Shown here piece after piece: positions 9,227 to 18,375 of a stretch of DNA of 64,000 bases (position 1 is its first letter; the number at the start of each line of letters is the position of its first letter). The notes under the pieces were generated by a model. It was not told the origin of the DNA. It saw nothing but the letters and a program-made list of their open reading frames with translations, and made no database searches. Position numbers and translations under genes: made by a program. Source of the DNA: Geothrix paludis (lineage in GTDB: Bacteria; Acidobacteriota; Holophagae; Holophagales; Holophagaceae); NCBI RefSeq assembly GCF_022808815.1, contig NZ_JAKZLC010000004.1, forward strand, positions 248,001 to 312,000. Reading direction: 5' to 3'.

Positions 9227-10501
9227 ATGGACCCGCTGGCCAAGCTGCTCGATCCCCACCTGGACGCGCTCCTGCCGGAGCTGGAGACGATCTACCAGGA
9301 CCTCCACCGCCACCCGGAGCTGTCCATGCAGGAGGTGCGCACCGCGAAGCTGGCGGCCGAGCACCTGGCCAAGCACGGCTTCGAGGTGACCGCCGGGGTG
9401 GGTGGCACAGGGGTGGTGGGACTCCTGCGCAACGGGCCTGGGCCTACGGTGATGCTGCGGGCGGACATGGACGCCCTGCCCGTCACGGAGGCCACGGGCC
9501 TGCCCTACGCGAGCGCGGTCCGGGCCACGAACGACGAGGGCGCGGACGTGGGCGTGTCCCACGCCTGCGGCCACGACCTGCACGTGACCTGGCTCATGGG
9601 CGCGGCCCAGGCGCTCAGCCAGCACCGGGATCTGTGGAAGGGAACCCTCCTGGCCGTGTTCCAGCCGGGCGAAGAGGTCGCCCGAGGCGCCCGGGCCATG
9701 GTGGATGACGGCATGACCACGCGCTTCCCTCGCCCCGACGTCATCCTGGGCCAGCACGTCATGGTGGGAGCAGCCGGCACCGTGGGCACGCGCAGCGGCA
9801 CCATCCTCTCCGCCGGCGACAGCCTCAAAGTCCGGCTCTTCGGGCGGGGCTCCCACGGCTCCCAGCCCCAGACCTCCATCGACCCGGTGGTGATGGCGGC
9901 CTCCACGGTCCTGCGCCTCCAGACCATCGTATCCCGCGAGGTGGGGCCGCTGGACAGCGCGGTGCTGACCATCGGCTCGCTCCAGGCCGGCACCAAGGAG
10001 AACATCATCCCCGAGGACGCCACCCTCAAGCTGAACATCCGCACCTACGACGAGGGCGTCCGCGACCATGTCCTTTCCGCGGTGAAGCGGATCTGCTGCG
10101 CGGAGTGCGCGGCCTCGAACGCCCCGAGAGACCCCGAGTTCACCCCCCTGAACAGCTATCCCATGACGGTGAACGACGCCATCGCCACGGCCCGGGTGAC
10201 GAAGGCCTTCCAGGCCCAGTTCGGCGAGCGGGCCTACGAGACGGCGCCCGCCGCGGCCAGCGAGGACTTCAGCCTCTTCGGCCGGGCCTGGAAGACGCCC
10301 TACGTGTTCTGGATTGTGGGCGGCACCGATCCTGAGGTCTACGCCAAGGCGAAAGCCGAGGGGCAGATCAACCGCATCCCCAGCAACCACTCGTCGCGGT
10401 ACGCGCCCGTGCTGCATCCCACCCTGAAAACGGGCCTCCAGGCCATGCTGGCGGCGGCCGGGGCCTGGCTCTGCGATGGGGAGTCCACCCCCCATGCCTG
10501 A
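9227..10501 (+). CDS. M20 family amidohydrolase (IAA-amino acid / hippurate hydrolase type)
   Basis: 424 residues, cytoplasmic dinuclear metal hydrolase of amide bonds in N-acyl amino acids. Visible metal ligands are HACGHD at 112-117 (Cys114 bridging type), Glu149-Glu150 in QPGEE, and a C-terminal SEDFS block. The DLHRHPELS motif at 25-33 is typical of the hippurate/IAA-hydrolase subgroup. CGGAGGG lies just before the ATG. It overlaps the next gene (ATGCCTGA), suggesting coupling. Substrate not predictable from sequence. It is divergent from leuS, with a 143-nt shared upstream region. Confidence 0.9.
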   Translation: MDPLAKLLDPHLDALLPELETIYQDLHRHPELSMQEVRTAKLAAEHLAKHGFEVTAGVGGTGVVGLLRNGPGPTVMLRADMDALPVTEATGLPYASAVRATNDEGADVGVSHACGHDLHVTWLMGAAQALSQHRDLWKGTLLAVFQPGEEVARGARAMVDDGMTTRFPRPDVILGQHVMVGAAGTVGTRSGTILSAGDSLKVRLFGRGSHGSQPQTSIDPVVMAASTVLRLQTIVSREVGPLDSAVLTIGSLQAGTKENIIPEDATLKLNIRTYDEGVRDHVLSAVKRICCAECAASNAPRDPEFTPLNSYPMTVNDAIATARVTKAFQAQFGERAYETAPAAASEDFSLFGRAWKTPYVFWIVGGTDPEVYAKAKAEGQINRIPSNHSSRYAPVLHPTLKTGLQAMLAAAGAWLCDGESTPHA

Positions 10502-11117
10502 GCGCGCGATCTTCGAGTTCCTCGACCTGGCGGGCATCTTCGTCTTCGCCATCAGCGGCGCCGCGGCGGCCCGGCAGCGGGACCTGGACCTGTTCGGCAT
10601 CGTGGCCCTGGCCTTCGTCACGGCCTGCGGCGGCGGCATCGTGCGCGACCTCTGCCTGGGCGCCCTGCCCCCTGTGGGCCTGGCGGACTGGCGCTACCTG
10701 GCCTGCGCCACCCTGGGCGCCCTGGCCACCATCGGCGCCTACGGCTGGGTGCGGCGCCTGCGCTACCCGGTGCTCCTCTTCGACGCGCTGGGCATGGCCA
10801 TGTTCGCCGTGGCCGGCACCCAGAAGGCGCTGGGGATGGGTCGCAATGCCGAGACCGCTGTCCTCCTGGGGATGATGACCGCCGTGGGCGGTGGCATCCT
10901 CCGCGACATGCTGCTCAGCCGGGTGGCGGTGGTGCTGGAGCGGGAAATCTACGCCTCCGCCGCCCTGCTGGGGTCGCTGCTGGTGGTGCTGGCGCACCAC
11001 TTCCACGCGAGTCCGGCCTGGGCCACCTGGCCCGGCCTCCTGGCCTGCTTCGGATTGCGCTACCTGTCGCTGCGCTTCGGCTGGAACATGCCCCGCTTCG
11101 GGCGGCGAACTGCCTGA
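10494..11117 (+). CDS. TRIC-type cation channel family protein (UPF0126/YicG)
   Basis: About 207 residues, an integral membrane protein of six to seven segments built from two homologous halves. Each half has a conserved Gly-rich kinked motif: ACGGGIVRDLCLG (first) and AVGGGILRDMLL (second). Prokaryotic members form trimeric K+-permeable channels. I chose ATG 10494 rather than 10476 because GGGGAG at 10478-10483 is well spaced from it and it overlaps the upstream stop codon. The gene runs to within 7 nt of the convergent aconitase stop. Confidence 0.88.
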   Translation: MPERAIFEFLDLAGIFVFAISGAAAARQRDLDLFGIVALAFVTACGGGIVRDLCLGALPPVGLADWRYLACATLGALATIGAYGWVRRLRYPVLLFDALGMAMFAVAGTQKALGMGRNAETAVLLGMMTAVGGGILRDMLLSRVAVVLEREIYASAALLGSLLVVLAHHFHASPAWATWPGLLACFGLRYLSLRFGWNMPRFGRRTA

Positions 11118-11123
11118 ACGGGG

Positions 11124-13376
11124 CTACCCCCGGGCCCTGCCCATGAGGTTCAGGGCCGAGCCGGCCTTAAACCAGGCGATCTGGCCTTCGTTGAAGGTGT
11201 GGTTCAGCATGATCCGGTCCTCGCGGCCATCCGCATGCGTGGCCACCAGGGTGAGGGGCTTGCCGGGCGCGAAGGTGGTCAGCCCTTGGATGGAGAGGCG
11301 GTCGTCCTCCAGGAGCTTGTCGTAGTCCTTGCTGTCCGCAAAGGTCAGTGGAAGCATGCCCTGCTTCTTGAGGTTCGTCTCGTGGATGCGGGCGAAGCTC
11401 TTCACGATGATGGCGCGGCCGCCCAGGTGCCGGGGCTCCATGGCCGCATGCTCGCGGCTGGAGCCTTCGCCGTAGTTCTCGTCGCCGATGACCACCCAGC
11501 CGATGCCGGCGGCCTTGTAGGCCCGGGCCACCTTGGGCACTTCGTCCGTGGCGCCGGTGAGCTGGTTCTTCACCCGGTTGACGGAGCCGCTGAAGGCGTT
11601 GGTGGCGCCGATGAGGAGGTTGTTGCTGATGTTGTCCAGGTGCCCCCGGAACCGCAGCCAGGGCCCGGCGGCAGAGATGTGGTCGGTAGTGCACTTGCCC
11701 TGGGCCTTGATGAGGATGCGCAGGTCCGCCAGGTCCTTCCCTTCCCAGGCCTGGAAGGGCTCCAGCTTCTGGAGGCGCTGGCTGGCGGGATCGATCTTCA
11801 CCTCGATGCGGTGCCGGTCCGAGGGCGGCGCCTGGTACGTGGCCTGGCCGGGGTTGTAGCCCTTCTTCGGGAGGCTGTCGCCGCTGGGCGGCTGGAGCTT
11901 GAAGGGCTTGCCGTCCGCTCCGGTGAGGGTGTCCGTCTCGGGGTTGAAGGTGAGGCGGCCCGCCAGGGCGAAGGCGGTGACGATCTCCGGCGAGGCCACG
12001 AAGGCGCAAGTCTCGGGGTTGGCGTCGTTCCGAGCCGCGAAGTTGCGGTTGAAGCTCGTGATGATGGAATTCCGTTCGCCCTTCTGGATGTCGTGGCGCT
12101 TCCACTGGCCGATGCAGGGCCCGCAGGCGTTGGCCAGCACCGTGCCGCCCACCTGCGTGAAGATCGCCATCTGCCCATCGCGCGCGATGGTGGCGCGGAT
12201 CTGCTCGCTGCCCGGCGTGATGGTGAAGGTGGACTTGGCCTTCACGCCGTGGTCCAGGGCCTGCTTCGCCACATTGGCGGCCCGCTCCATGTCCTCGTAG
12301 CTGGAGTTGGTGCAGCTGCCGATGAGGCCCACCTTCAGCTCTTCCGGATAACCCTTCTCCTTCACGGCGGCGGCGAACTTCGACAGGGGCCAGGCCAGGT
12401 CCGGCGTGAAGGGGCCGTTGATGTGAGGTTCCAGCGTGCTGAGGTCGATCTCCACCACCTGGTCGTAGGCGCAGCCTTCGTCGGCTTTCAGATGGTCTGC
12501 GAAGCCCTCGGCCAGCGCCGCGATCTCGCCACGGCCCGTGGCCCGAAGGTAGTCCGCCATGCGGTGGTTGAAGGGGAAGAGGCTGGTGGTGGCGCCGATC
12601 TCGGCACCCATGTTGCAGATGGTGCCCATGCCCGTGCAGGAGATGGCGTCCACGCCGGGGCCGAAGTACTCCACGATGGCGCCGGTGCCGCCCTTCACCG
12701 TGAGGATGCCCGCCAGCTTGAGGATGACGTCCTTGGGGGAGGTCCAGCCGCGGAAAGCGCCCGTGAGCTTCACGCCGACGAGCTTGGGGGCCTTCAGCTC
12801 CCAGGGCAGGCCCGCCATGACATCCACGGCGTCCGCCCCGCCCACGCCGATGGCCACCATGCCCAATCCGCCCGCGTTGGGCGTGTGCGAGTCCGTGCCG
12901 ATCATGAGGCCGCCGGGGAAGGCGTAGTTCTCCAGCACGACCTGGTGGATGATGCCGCTGCCCGGGCGCCAGAAGCCCAGGCCGTACTTGTCGCACACCG
13001 ACGAGAGGAAGTCATAGACCTCCTGGTTCTCCGTGTTGGCCCGGGCCAAGTCCGGCCCGGAGCCCACCTCGGCCTGGATGAGGTGGTCGCAGTGGACCGT
13101 GGAGGGCACGGCCACCTCGGGCAGCCCCGAGGTCATGAACTGGAGGAGGGCCATCTGGGCGGTGGCGTCCTGCATGGCCACGCGGTCCGGGCGCAGCTCC
13201 AGGTAGCTCTTCCCCCGGATGATCTCGGCCGCCTCCGGAGCATCGAGGTGGCCATAGACGATCTTCTCGGCCAGGGAGAGGGGCCGGTTCAGACGCTGGC
13301 GCACCGCCTTCAGGTTGGCGGCCATGCGGTCGTAGACGGCCTTCACGAACGCGGGAGTGGATTCGATCTGCGCCAT
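11124..13376 (-). CDS. aconitate hydratase, mitochondrial-like subfamily
   Basis: 750 residues. It interconverts citrate and isocitrate in the TCA cycle. The three [4Fe-4S] ligands are visible: Cys355 in GSCTNSS, and Cys418 and Cys421 in [10 protein letters not shown]. Length and motifs (for example [23 protein letters not shown]) fit the mitochondrial/eukaryote-like branch rather than AcnA (about 890) or AcnB. A longer start would run 36 codons into the symporter gene. ATG 13376 has GGAGG at good spacing and is the better choice. Last gene of a leftward group after the symporter. Confidence 0.95.
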   Translation of the reverse strand: MAQIESTPAFVKAVYDRMAANLKAVRQRLNRPLSLAEKIVYGHLDAPEAAEIIRGKSYLELRPDRVAMQDATAQMALLQFMTSGLPEVAVPSTVHCDHLIQAEVGSGPDLARANTENQEVYDFLSSVCDKYGLGFWRPGSGIIHQVVLENYAFPGGLMIGTDSHTPNAGGLGMVAIGVGGADAVDVMAGLPWELKAPKLVGVKLTGAFRGWTSPKDVILKLAGILTVKGGTGAIVEYFGPGVDAISCTGMGTICNMGAEIGATTSLFPFNHRMADYLRATGRGEIAALAEGFADHLKADEGCAYDQVVEIDLSTLEPHINGPFTPDLAWPLSKFAAAVKEKGYPEELKVGLIGSCTNSSYEDMERAANVAKQALDHGVKAKSTFTITPGSEQIRATIARDGQMAIFTQVGGTVLANACGPCIGQWKRHDIQKGERNSIITSFNRNFAARNDANPETCAFVASPEIVTAFALAGRLTFNPETDTLTGADGKPFKLQPPSGDSLPKKGYNPGQATYQAPPSDRHRIEVKIDPASQRLQKLEPFQAWEGKDLADLRILIKAQGKCTTDHISAAGPWLRFRGHLDNISNNLLIGATNAFSGSVNRVKNQLTGATDEVPKVARAYKAAGIGWVVIGDENYGEGSSREHAAMEPRHLGGRAIIVKSFARIHETNLKKQGMLPLTFADSKDYDKLLEDDRLSIQGLTTFAPGKPLTLVATHADGREDRIMLNHTFNEGQIAWFKAGSALNLMGRARG

Positions 13377-13422
13377 GGCGGAATCCTCCAGGGCCAGTAG
13401 TGTAGTCCTTCCACCGATGAGG

Positions 13423-15135
13423 TCACGCGGTTTCGAGCGGGCCTCCCGGTGCCTCGGCCGATGGCTGAAGGAAGCTGAACGCATACGCGAGTCCCACCAC
13501 CGCCACGCAGCCGACCACGTTGTACCAGAGGAAGGAGATGGAGGTGAACGCGAAGCAGAGCAGGACGGCGGCCTCGGCCGCCAGGGCCGCGTAGAACGCC
13601 GTGCCGCCGTGGGCCCGCTTCACGTAGAAGGCCGTGATGAAGATGCCGAGGATGGTGCCGTAGAACAGCGACCCGAGGATGTTCACCGCCTCGATGAGGG
13701 AGCCCAGGCGGGCGGCGTACTCGGCGAAGGCCATGCCGAAGCAGCCCCAGCCGAAGGTGGCGGCGCGGCCCACCCAAACCTCGCGCGTGCCGCGGCTACC
13801 GCCGATGAGGCGGCGCCAGAAGTCCACCACCGTGGTCGCGCCCAGAGCGCTGATCTCGCCGGACATGGAGGACATGGAACCGGAGAACACAGCGGCGAGC
13901 ACCAGACCCACCAGCCCGGCGGGCAGGCTGCTCAGCACGTAGGCGAGGAAGATGTAGTTGACGTCGCTGGGATGGGTGCCCGGATTGGCCTTCTCGATGA
14001 GGGCCAGCCCCTTCTGCCGCACCGACTCGCTGCCCGCCTGCGCCTGCTGGAGCTGCCGCTTGGCGTCAGCGATCGTCCCCGCGTCCCCGGCGTGCCGGGC
14101 GGCCACGAAAGCCTCGGCCCGCTGGCGCTGGATGTCGCGGGCGCGGGCGTAGTCCGCCTCCAGGGCGCGGTAGGCCGGGGCGTCCGGACCCGCCAGGACC
14201 TGCTTCACGGGGCCCGGGTTGAAGAAGAGCGGCGGCGCGTGGAACTGGTAGAACGCGAAGACCATCACGCCCAGCAGCAGGATGAGGAACTGCAGCGGCA
14301 CCTTGACCATGCCGTTCAGCAGGAGGCCGAGGCGCCCCTGGGTGAGCGAGCTGCCCGCGAGGTAGCGCTGCACCTGGGACTGGTCCGTACCGAAGTAGGA
14401 GAGCATGAGGAAGAAGCCCCCGATGAGGCCCGACCACAGGTTGTAGCGGTTGTTCAGGTCGAAGCGCAGGTCGACGGCGTTCAGCCGCCCGAGCCCTCCC
14501 GCCACATGCAGGGCATCGCCGAGACTCACGTGGGCGGGCAGGCGGTGGACGGTCATCACGCCCGCCAGGATCATCCCGAAGGCGATGATCACCATCTGCG
14601 AGCTGTGCGCCCAGGCCACGGCCCGGGTGCCGCCCACCACCGTGTAGGTCATGACCAGCACGCCCACCAGCAGGATATTGGCGTGGATGCTCCAGCCCAG
14701 CAGCACCGAGAGGACCAGGGCCGGCGCGAAGATCGTGATGCCCACCGAGAGGCTGCGCTGGATCAGGAAGAGGCCGGCGGCGAGGAGCCGGGTCTTCAGG
14801 TCGAAGCGGGCCTCCAGGATCTCGTAGGCGGTGGAGACCTTCAGGCGGTGGTAGAGGGGAAGGGCCGTCATCGAGAGCACGATGGCGGCCAGCGGCAGGC
14901 CGAAGTAGAACTGCACGAAGCGCATGCCGTCCACGTAGGCCAAGCCCGGCGTGGAGAGGAAGGTGATGGCGCTCATCTGCGTCGCGATGATGGAGAGGCC
15001 GATGAGCCACCAGCGATGGTCGCGCCCGCCGCCGATGTAGGCTTCGCCCGAGGTGGCGCCGCGGCCCTTGTAGAGGCCCCAGCACACGACAGCCAGCAGG
15101 GCGCCGCCGAGAACGAGCCAGTCGAGCCGGCTCAT
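13423..15135 (-). CDS. sodium:solute symporter (SSS family)
   Basis: 570 residues with about 13 predicted transmembrane segments. It shows the SSS-type early block [21 protein letters not shown] hydrophilic, coiled-coil-prone insert lies in the middle (about 305-380; [20 protein letters not shown] and following). The family couples Na+ entry to uptake of sugars, amino acids, nucleosides or vitamins. Its ATG overlaps the stop codon of the small membrane ORF upstream (ATGA), which in turn overlaps the PIG-L deacetylase. A product released by the deacetylase is therefore a reasonable but untested substrate guess. Confidence 0.9.
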   Translation of the reverse strand: MSRLDWLVLGGALLAVVCWGLYKGRGATSGEAYIGGGRDHRWWLIGLSIIATQMSAITFLSTPGLAYVDGMRFVQFYFGLPLAAIVLSMTALPLYHRLKVSTAYEILEARFDLKTRLLAAGLFLIQRSLSVGITIFAPALVLSVLLGWSIHANILLVGVLVMTYTVVGGTRAVAWAHSSQMVIIAFGMILAGVMTVHRLPAHVSLGDALHVAGGLGRLNAVDLRFDLNNRYNLWSGLIGGFFLMLSYFGTDQSQVQRYLAGSSLTQGRLGLLLNGMVKVPLQFLILLLGVMVFAFYQFHAPPLFFNPGPVKQVLAGPDAPAYRALEADYARARDIQRQRAEAFVAARHAGDAGTIADAKRQLQQAQAGSESVRQKGLALIEKANPGTHPSDVNYIFLAYVLSSLPAGLVGLVLAAVFSGSMSSMSGEISALGATTVVDFWRRLIGGSRGTREVWVGRAATFGWGCFGMAFAEYAARLGSLIEAVNILGSLFYGTILGIFITAFYVKRAHGGTAFYAALAAEAAVLLCFAFTSISFLWYNVVGCVAVVGLAYAFSFLQPSAEAPGGPLETA

Positions 15136-15245
15136 GAGAAGGCCCAGGCGAGGAGGCGAAGGCCCAGGATGCAGAGCAGCAGCTCGCCGAGAACCATCAG
15201 GTAGAGGCGCTTCCAGGTGCCCAGGAGGGGCGGGGCGTCAGTCAT
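15132..15245 (-). CDS. 37-residue single-span membrane protein, candidate symporter accessory subunit
   Basis: Reading leftward from ATG 15245 gives 37 residues, starting MTDAPPLLGTWKRLYLMV and ending RLLAWAFS. A basic-aromatic N-terminus is followed by one hydrophobic span of about 20 residues. Its start overlaps the PIG-L stop (ATGACTGA) and its stop overlaps the symporter start (ATGA), so it is coupled on both sides. Small one- or two-span partners encoded beside SSS symporters are known; assignment to such a role is inference. It would be missed by most gene finders because of length. Confidence 0.7.
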   Translation of the reverse strand: MTDAPPLLGTWKRLYLMVLGELLLCILGLRLLAWAFS

Positions 15246-17820
15246 GGGCGTGCCCCAGGGCCAGCAGGTTGGCGAAGAGTCGGGTGGCGCCAGGCACCCC
15301 GTCCGGCAGCTGGCGGAAGAAGGAGAGCCCCGTGTACACGTAGTGCCCCTTCCCGTGCCGCGCCACGATCAGGGCCCCGGCGTCCTCGGTCTCGCCGGGA
15401 TCCGCCATGCCCAGCAGGGGCATGTAGCGGGCATCCCAGCCTTCGGCATGGTAGAGGCTGCGCTCCTGCACCCAGCCGTCGAAGTCCGCCGCCGTGATCT
15501 CATTGGGCCAGTGGAACACAGGATGGTCGGGCTTCAGGAGGTGGACCGGCACCGTCTCCACGGTGACGCGCTTCCGGCCCACCTTGAAGGGATAGGGACC
15601 GATGGCCTCCGTGACCATGGCGGCGTTGATCCCCGGGATGCCCGTGTTCACGGTGTAGAGCACCAGCTCGGTGCCACCCGCGGCCACATAGGCGTGGAGC
15701 CGCTCCTTGAGGGTCTGGAGGGCCGGGCGGGTGTTGAACGCGCGGACGCCCAGCACGAGGGCGTCGAAGCGCCCGAGGTCCTCCCGGGCCAGGGCCTCGT
15801 CCGTGAGGAGCTCCACCTCGTAGCCGATGCGCCGCAGGGCGCGGGGGATCTCGTCCCCCGCGCCCATCACGTAGCCGATGCGGCGGCCGTCGTGCTTCAG
15901 GTCGAAGCGCTCCAGGCGCACGCGCGCCTCGGGGAGCAGGGTCTGCAGGGGGATGTGCGGGTGGTCCACCACCACGAGGCTGCGGGCGCCCGTGAAGCCA
16001 GCGCCCAGGTCCACCTCGGCGCGGAGCTCGCCGGACGCGGCCGAGGCCGGCGGCGTGACGTGGAAGCTCAGCTCCTTCTTCTCGCCGGCCTGGGCCAGGG
16101 CGAAGGCCTGCTCAGACGGATCCACCGCCCAGCCCGCGGGCACCCGGAGGCGCACGCGTCCGGAGGCGGCCGCACCGCCGGCCAGCACCTGGAGGCGCAC
16201 CTCCTTCGCAGCCGGCGTCTCAAAGGCCAGGACGGAGTCGGCGAAGCTCACGAGCGCGGCCGGCACCACCGCCAGCGGCTGGTACCGCTCGCCCAGGACC
16301 GGATCCCTGAACCGGTACTGCACGGGCACCGTGACCTCGAAGGGGCCGTCGGAAGTCTTCAGTCGGGCCCGGAGGCGGAAGGGCGCCGGGGATTCCGGCA
16401 GGCCCGCCCAGGCCTCCGCGCCCGGCCCTCCCAGCCAGTGCGGCTGGCTAAGGGGCGTATCCGCCGGCACGGTGAAAGAGAAGGCGACCTTCCGGGGCGC
16501 ATTGTCGAGCAGGACCGCTCCCTCCTTCCGGGAGTCCAGGACGCGGCTTCCCTCCGGCCGGACCGATTCCAGCGCGAGGGCGTCGAGGGTCAGGGAAGCG
16601 CCGCCGCGCGCCAGCAGGGCGGCATGCACCGTGAGCCGGTCGCCGGGCGCCAGACGTTGGCGGTCGGCGATGGCTTCCACCCAGAGCCCGGCCGCCGCGC
16701 GGATCGCGTCCTCCAGCTCCGCGGCCTTGGCCTGAATCAGGGGCTCAGACAAAGTCTCGGCCGGCAACGCGCGAAGGGCCTGCCGGGCGCGGATCAGCGG
16801 CGGCAGGACGCTGGCGGGGTGCTCCGGCCGGAAGCCCTCGCGGGCCTCGCGCAGGAGGGCGGCGACGTCGCGGGTCCCCCGGAAGCGGGACCAGGTGAGG
16901 TCGATTCCCTCGAAGAGGTCCGCCGTCGCGGGTCGGCCCTCCAGCCGCTCGAAGGTTTCCAGCCGCCGGCCCCGCTGGGCCAGCACGCCGAAGCCCTGGC
17001 TGCGGTGCTGGCTGCGGCTCTCGGCGGCCAGTTCGCCGTACGATCGCCCCAGCAGGGGATCGTAGGCGCCGACATCCAGGGTCAGGCCTCCGAGCGGCGG
17101 CGCAGGGGCCTCATCGGTGAAGAGGTAGTGGTTCCACAGCAGCCGCGTGGCCTGCCAGGGGCGGAGGCCGGCCGCGATCTGTTCCGGGAAGCGGGCCGGC
17201 TCCGCCGCAGCCTTGAAGGCCTCGATGGCCAGCAGGGCCGAGGCGGCGTGGTGGCCGTGCCCTGCCCGCGCATCGGGCGGAAACCGCGTGAGGATGACAT
17301 CCGGCCGGAAAGCGCGGACGGTCCGCACCACCTCGGCGAGGACCCGCTCGTGGCCCCACATCCGCATGCTCTCCTCCGCCGTCTTGGAGAACCCGAAGTC
17401 CACCGCCGAGGTGAAGTACTGCTCGGCCCCGTCGATGCGCCGCGCGGCCAGCAGCTCCTGGGTGCGGATGGCCGCGAGGCCGTCGCCCAGTTCCGGGCCG
17501 ATGAGGTTCTGTCCGCCCCCGCCCCGGGTGATGGCCAGGTAGGCCGTGCGGAGGTTGCGCCCCTTGGACAGGGTGGCCAGCACGGCGGTGTTCTCGTCAT
17601 CCGGGTGGGCTGCGATGTAGAGGACGCTGCCCACGGTCTGGAGGCGATCCAGCTGCTTCCGGAGGTCCGCGGCATCGCGGACAGGCACTTGGGCCCGGAG
17701 TCCGGCCCCCAGCACCAGGCCCAGCGCCAGGAGGAGGATGCGGCCCAGGGCCGAGGGCGCGTTCCGCCATGCGGCGCCGGAGACAGGAGGGGTCGGGCGC
17801 AGGGCGGCAGGAAGCGGCAT
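15238..17820 (-). CDS. exported PIG-L (LmbE-like) family deacetylase with large C-terminal region
   Basis: 860 residues. A hydrophobic N-terminal segment (about 27-44) suggests export. The PIG-L catalytic domain follows: AHPDDE at 71-76 (His72, Asp74, Asp75) and HGHH at 188-191, the expected Zn2+ ligands. The family removes N-acetyl groups from GlcNAc-type sugars. The rest (about 300-860) is a beta-rich region plus a ThuA/GATase-like part near 640-800 (for example RFDALVLGVRAFNTRPALQ). This two-part layout matches long PIG-L proteins of Bacteroidota and Acidobacteriota. Start has GGAG upstream. First gene of the deacetylase - small ORF - symporter group. Confidence 0.85.
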   Translation of the reverse strand: MPLPAALRPTPPVSGAAWRNAPSALGRILLLALGLVLGAGLRAQVPVRDAADLRKQLDRLQTVGSVLYIAAHPDDENTAVLATLSKGRNLRTAYLAITRGGGGQNLIGPELGDGLAAIRTQELLAARRIDGAEQYFTSAVDFGFSKTAEESMRMWGHERVLAEVVRTVRAFRPDVILTRFPPDARAGHGHHAASALLAIEAFKAAAEPARFPEQIAAGLRPWQATRLLWNHYLFTDEAPAPPLGGLTLDVGAYDPLLGRSYGELAAESRSQHRSQGFGVLAQRGRRLETFERLEGRPATADLFEGIDLTWSRFRGTRDVAALLREAREGFRPEHPASVLPPLIRARQALRALPAETLSEPLIQAKAAELEDAIRAAAGLWVEAIADRQRLAPGDRLTVHAALLARGGASLTLDALALESVRPEGSRVLDSRKEGAVLLDNAPRKVAFSFTVPADTPLSQPHWLGGPGAEAWAGLPESPAPFRLRARLKTSDGPFEVTVPVQYRFRDPVLGERYQPLAVVPAALVSFADSVLAFETPAAKEVRLQVLAGGAAASGRVRLRVPAGWAVDPSEQAFALAQAGEKKELSFHVTPPASAASGELRAEVDLGAGFTGARSLVVVDHPHIPLQTLLPEARVRLERFDLKHDGRRIGYVMGAGDEIPRALRRIGYEVELLTDEALAREDLGRFDALVLGVRAFNTRPALQTLKERLHAYVAAGGTELVLYTVNTGIPGINAAMVTEAIGPYPFKVGRKRVTVETVPVHLLKPDHPVFHWPNEITAADFDGWVQERSLYHAEGWDARYMPLLGMADPGETEDAGALIVARHGKGHYVYTGLSFFRQLPDGVPGATRLFANLLALGHAHD

Positions 17821-17919
17821 GGGGCTCCTCGATCGGGACGGCCAGCATACCGCCGGGCCCCGGATGGGCGAGGGCCCAGGAAATGGAGAGACGGTTTTTC
17901 AGCCGGGGACTAAACCAAG

Positions 17920-17957
17920 TACGACAATCTTCGTTGACTACTACGAAACTTGTCGTA
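17920..17957. promoter_or_regulatory. 38-bp palindromic operator, probable BlaI-type site
   Basis: An imperfect palindrome with arms TACGACAAnnTTCGT and ACGAAnnTTGTCGTA. The outer 8 bp are perfect, as are the inner 5 bp. BlaI/MecI regulators bind dyads built from TACA/TGTA-like arms; TACGACA/TGTCGTA fits the style. It covers the probable promoter of the regulator gene and lies between the divergent deacetylase and blaI-like genes. Confidence 0.75.
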
Positions 17958-17961
17958 TCTT
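17934..17961 (+). promoter_or_regulatory. sigma70-like promoter of the BlaI/BlaR1-type operon
   Basis: TTGACT (17934-17939), 16-nt spacer, TATCTT (17956-17961). The -35 box and the spacer lie inside the 38-bp palindrome and the -10 box overlaps its right end. Repressor binding would block polymerase, as expected for autoregulation. Confidence 0.6.
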
Positions 17962-17991
17962 TTCCGCATCCCCCTTCCGGAGCCCCTTCCC

Positions 17992-18375
17992 ATGACCTCT
18001 GCCCCCAGGCCCACCGACGCCGAGCTCGCCATCCTCCGGGTGCTCTGGGAGCGGGGGCCCAGCACGGTGCGGCAGGTCTTCGAGGTGCTGTCCTCGGAGC
18101 GGGAGCTGGGCTACACCACCGTGCTGAAGATGCTCCAGATCATGGATGAGAAGGGCCTGGTGGCGCGGGACGTCACGGACCGGACCCATGTCTTCTCCGC
18201 CCGCGAGACCCAGGTCCAGACCCAGCGGCACCTGCTGGACGACCTGCTAGACAAGGCCTTCGGGGGCTCCTCCTTGAGCCTCGTCATGCAGGCCCTGGCC
18301 ACCCGCCGGGCCAGCCGCGAGGAGCTGGCGGAGATCCGGAAACTGCTCGACCAGGCCGAAGGAGGGAAGCGATGA
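17992..18375 (+). CDS. BlaI/MecI/CopY-family transcriptional repressor
   Basis: 127 residues with an N-terminal winged helix (PTDAELAILRVLWERGPSTV, then LGYTTVLKMLQIMDEKGLV) and a C-terminal dimerisation region, as in BlaI. I place the start at ATG 17992, with GGAG at 17979-17982. An upstream in-frame ATG at 17950 falls inside the operator and has no ribosome site. Its stop overlaps the M56 protease start (ATGA). In known systems a BlaR1-type protease inactivates this repressor on signal. Here the signal is unknown, since the partner has no penicillin-binding domain. Confidence 0.92.
   Translation: MTSAPRPTDAELAILRVLWERGPSTVRQVFEVLSSERELGYTTVLKMLQIMDEKGLVARDVTDRTHVFSARETQVQTQRHLLDDLLDKAFGGSSLSLVMQALATRRASREELAEIRKLLDQAEGGKR

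Noticed and set aside
13377-13484. 36-residue N-terminal extension of aconitase
   Set aside because: It overlaps the symporter gene and is not aconitase-like; ATG 13376 has GGAGG.
17950-17991. Longer start for the BlaI-type gene at 17950
   Set aside because: It lies in the operator/promoter and has no ribosome site; 17992 has GGAG.
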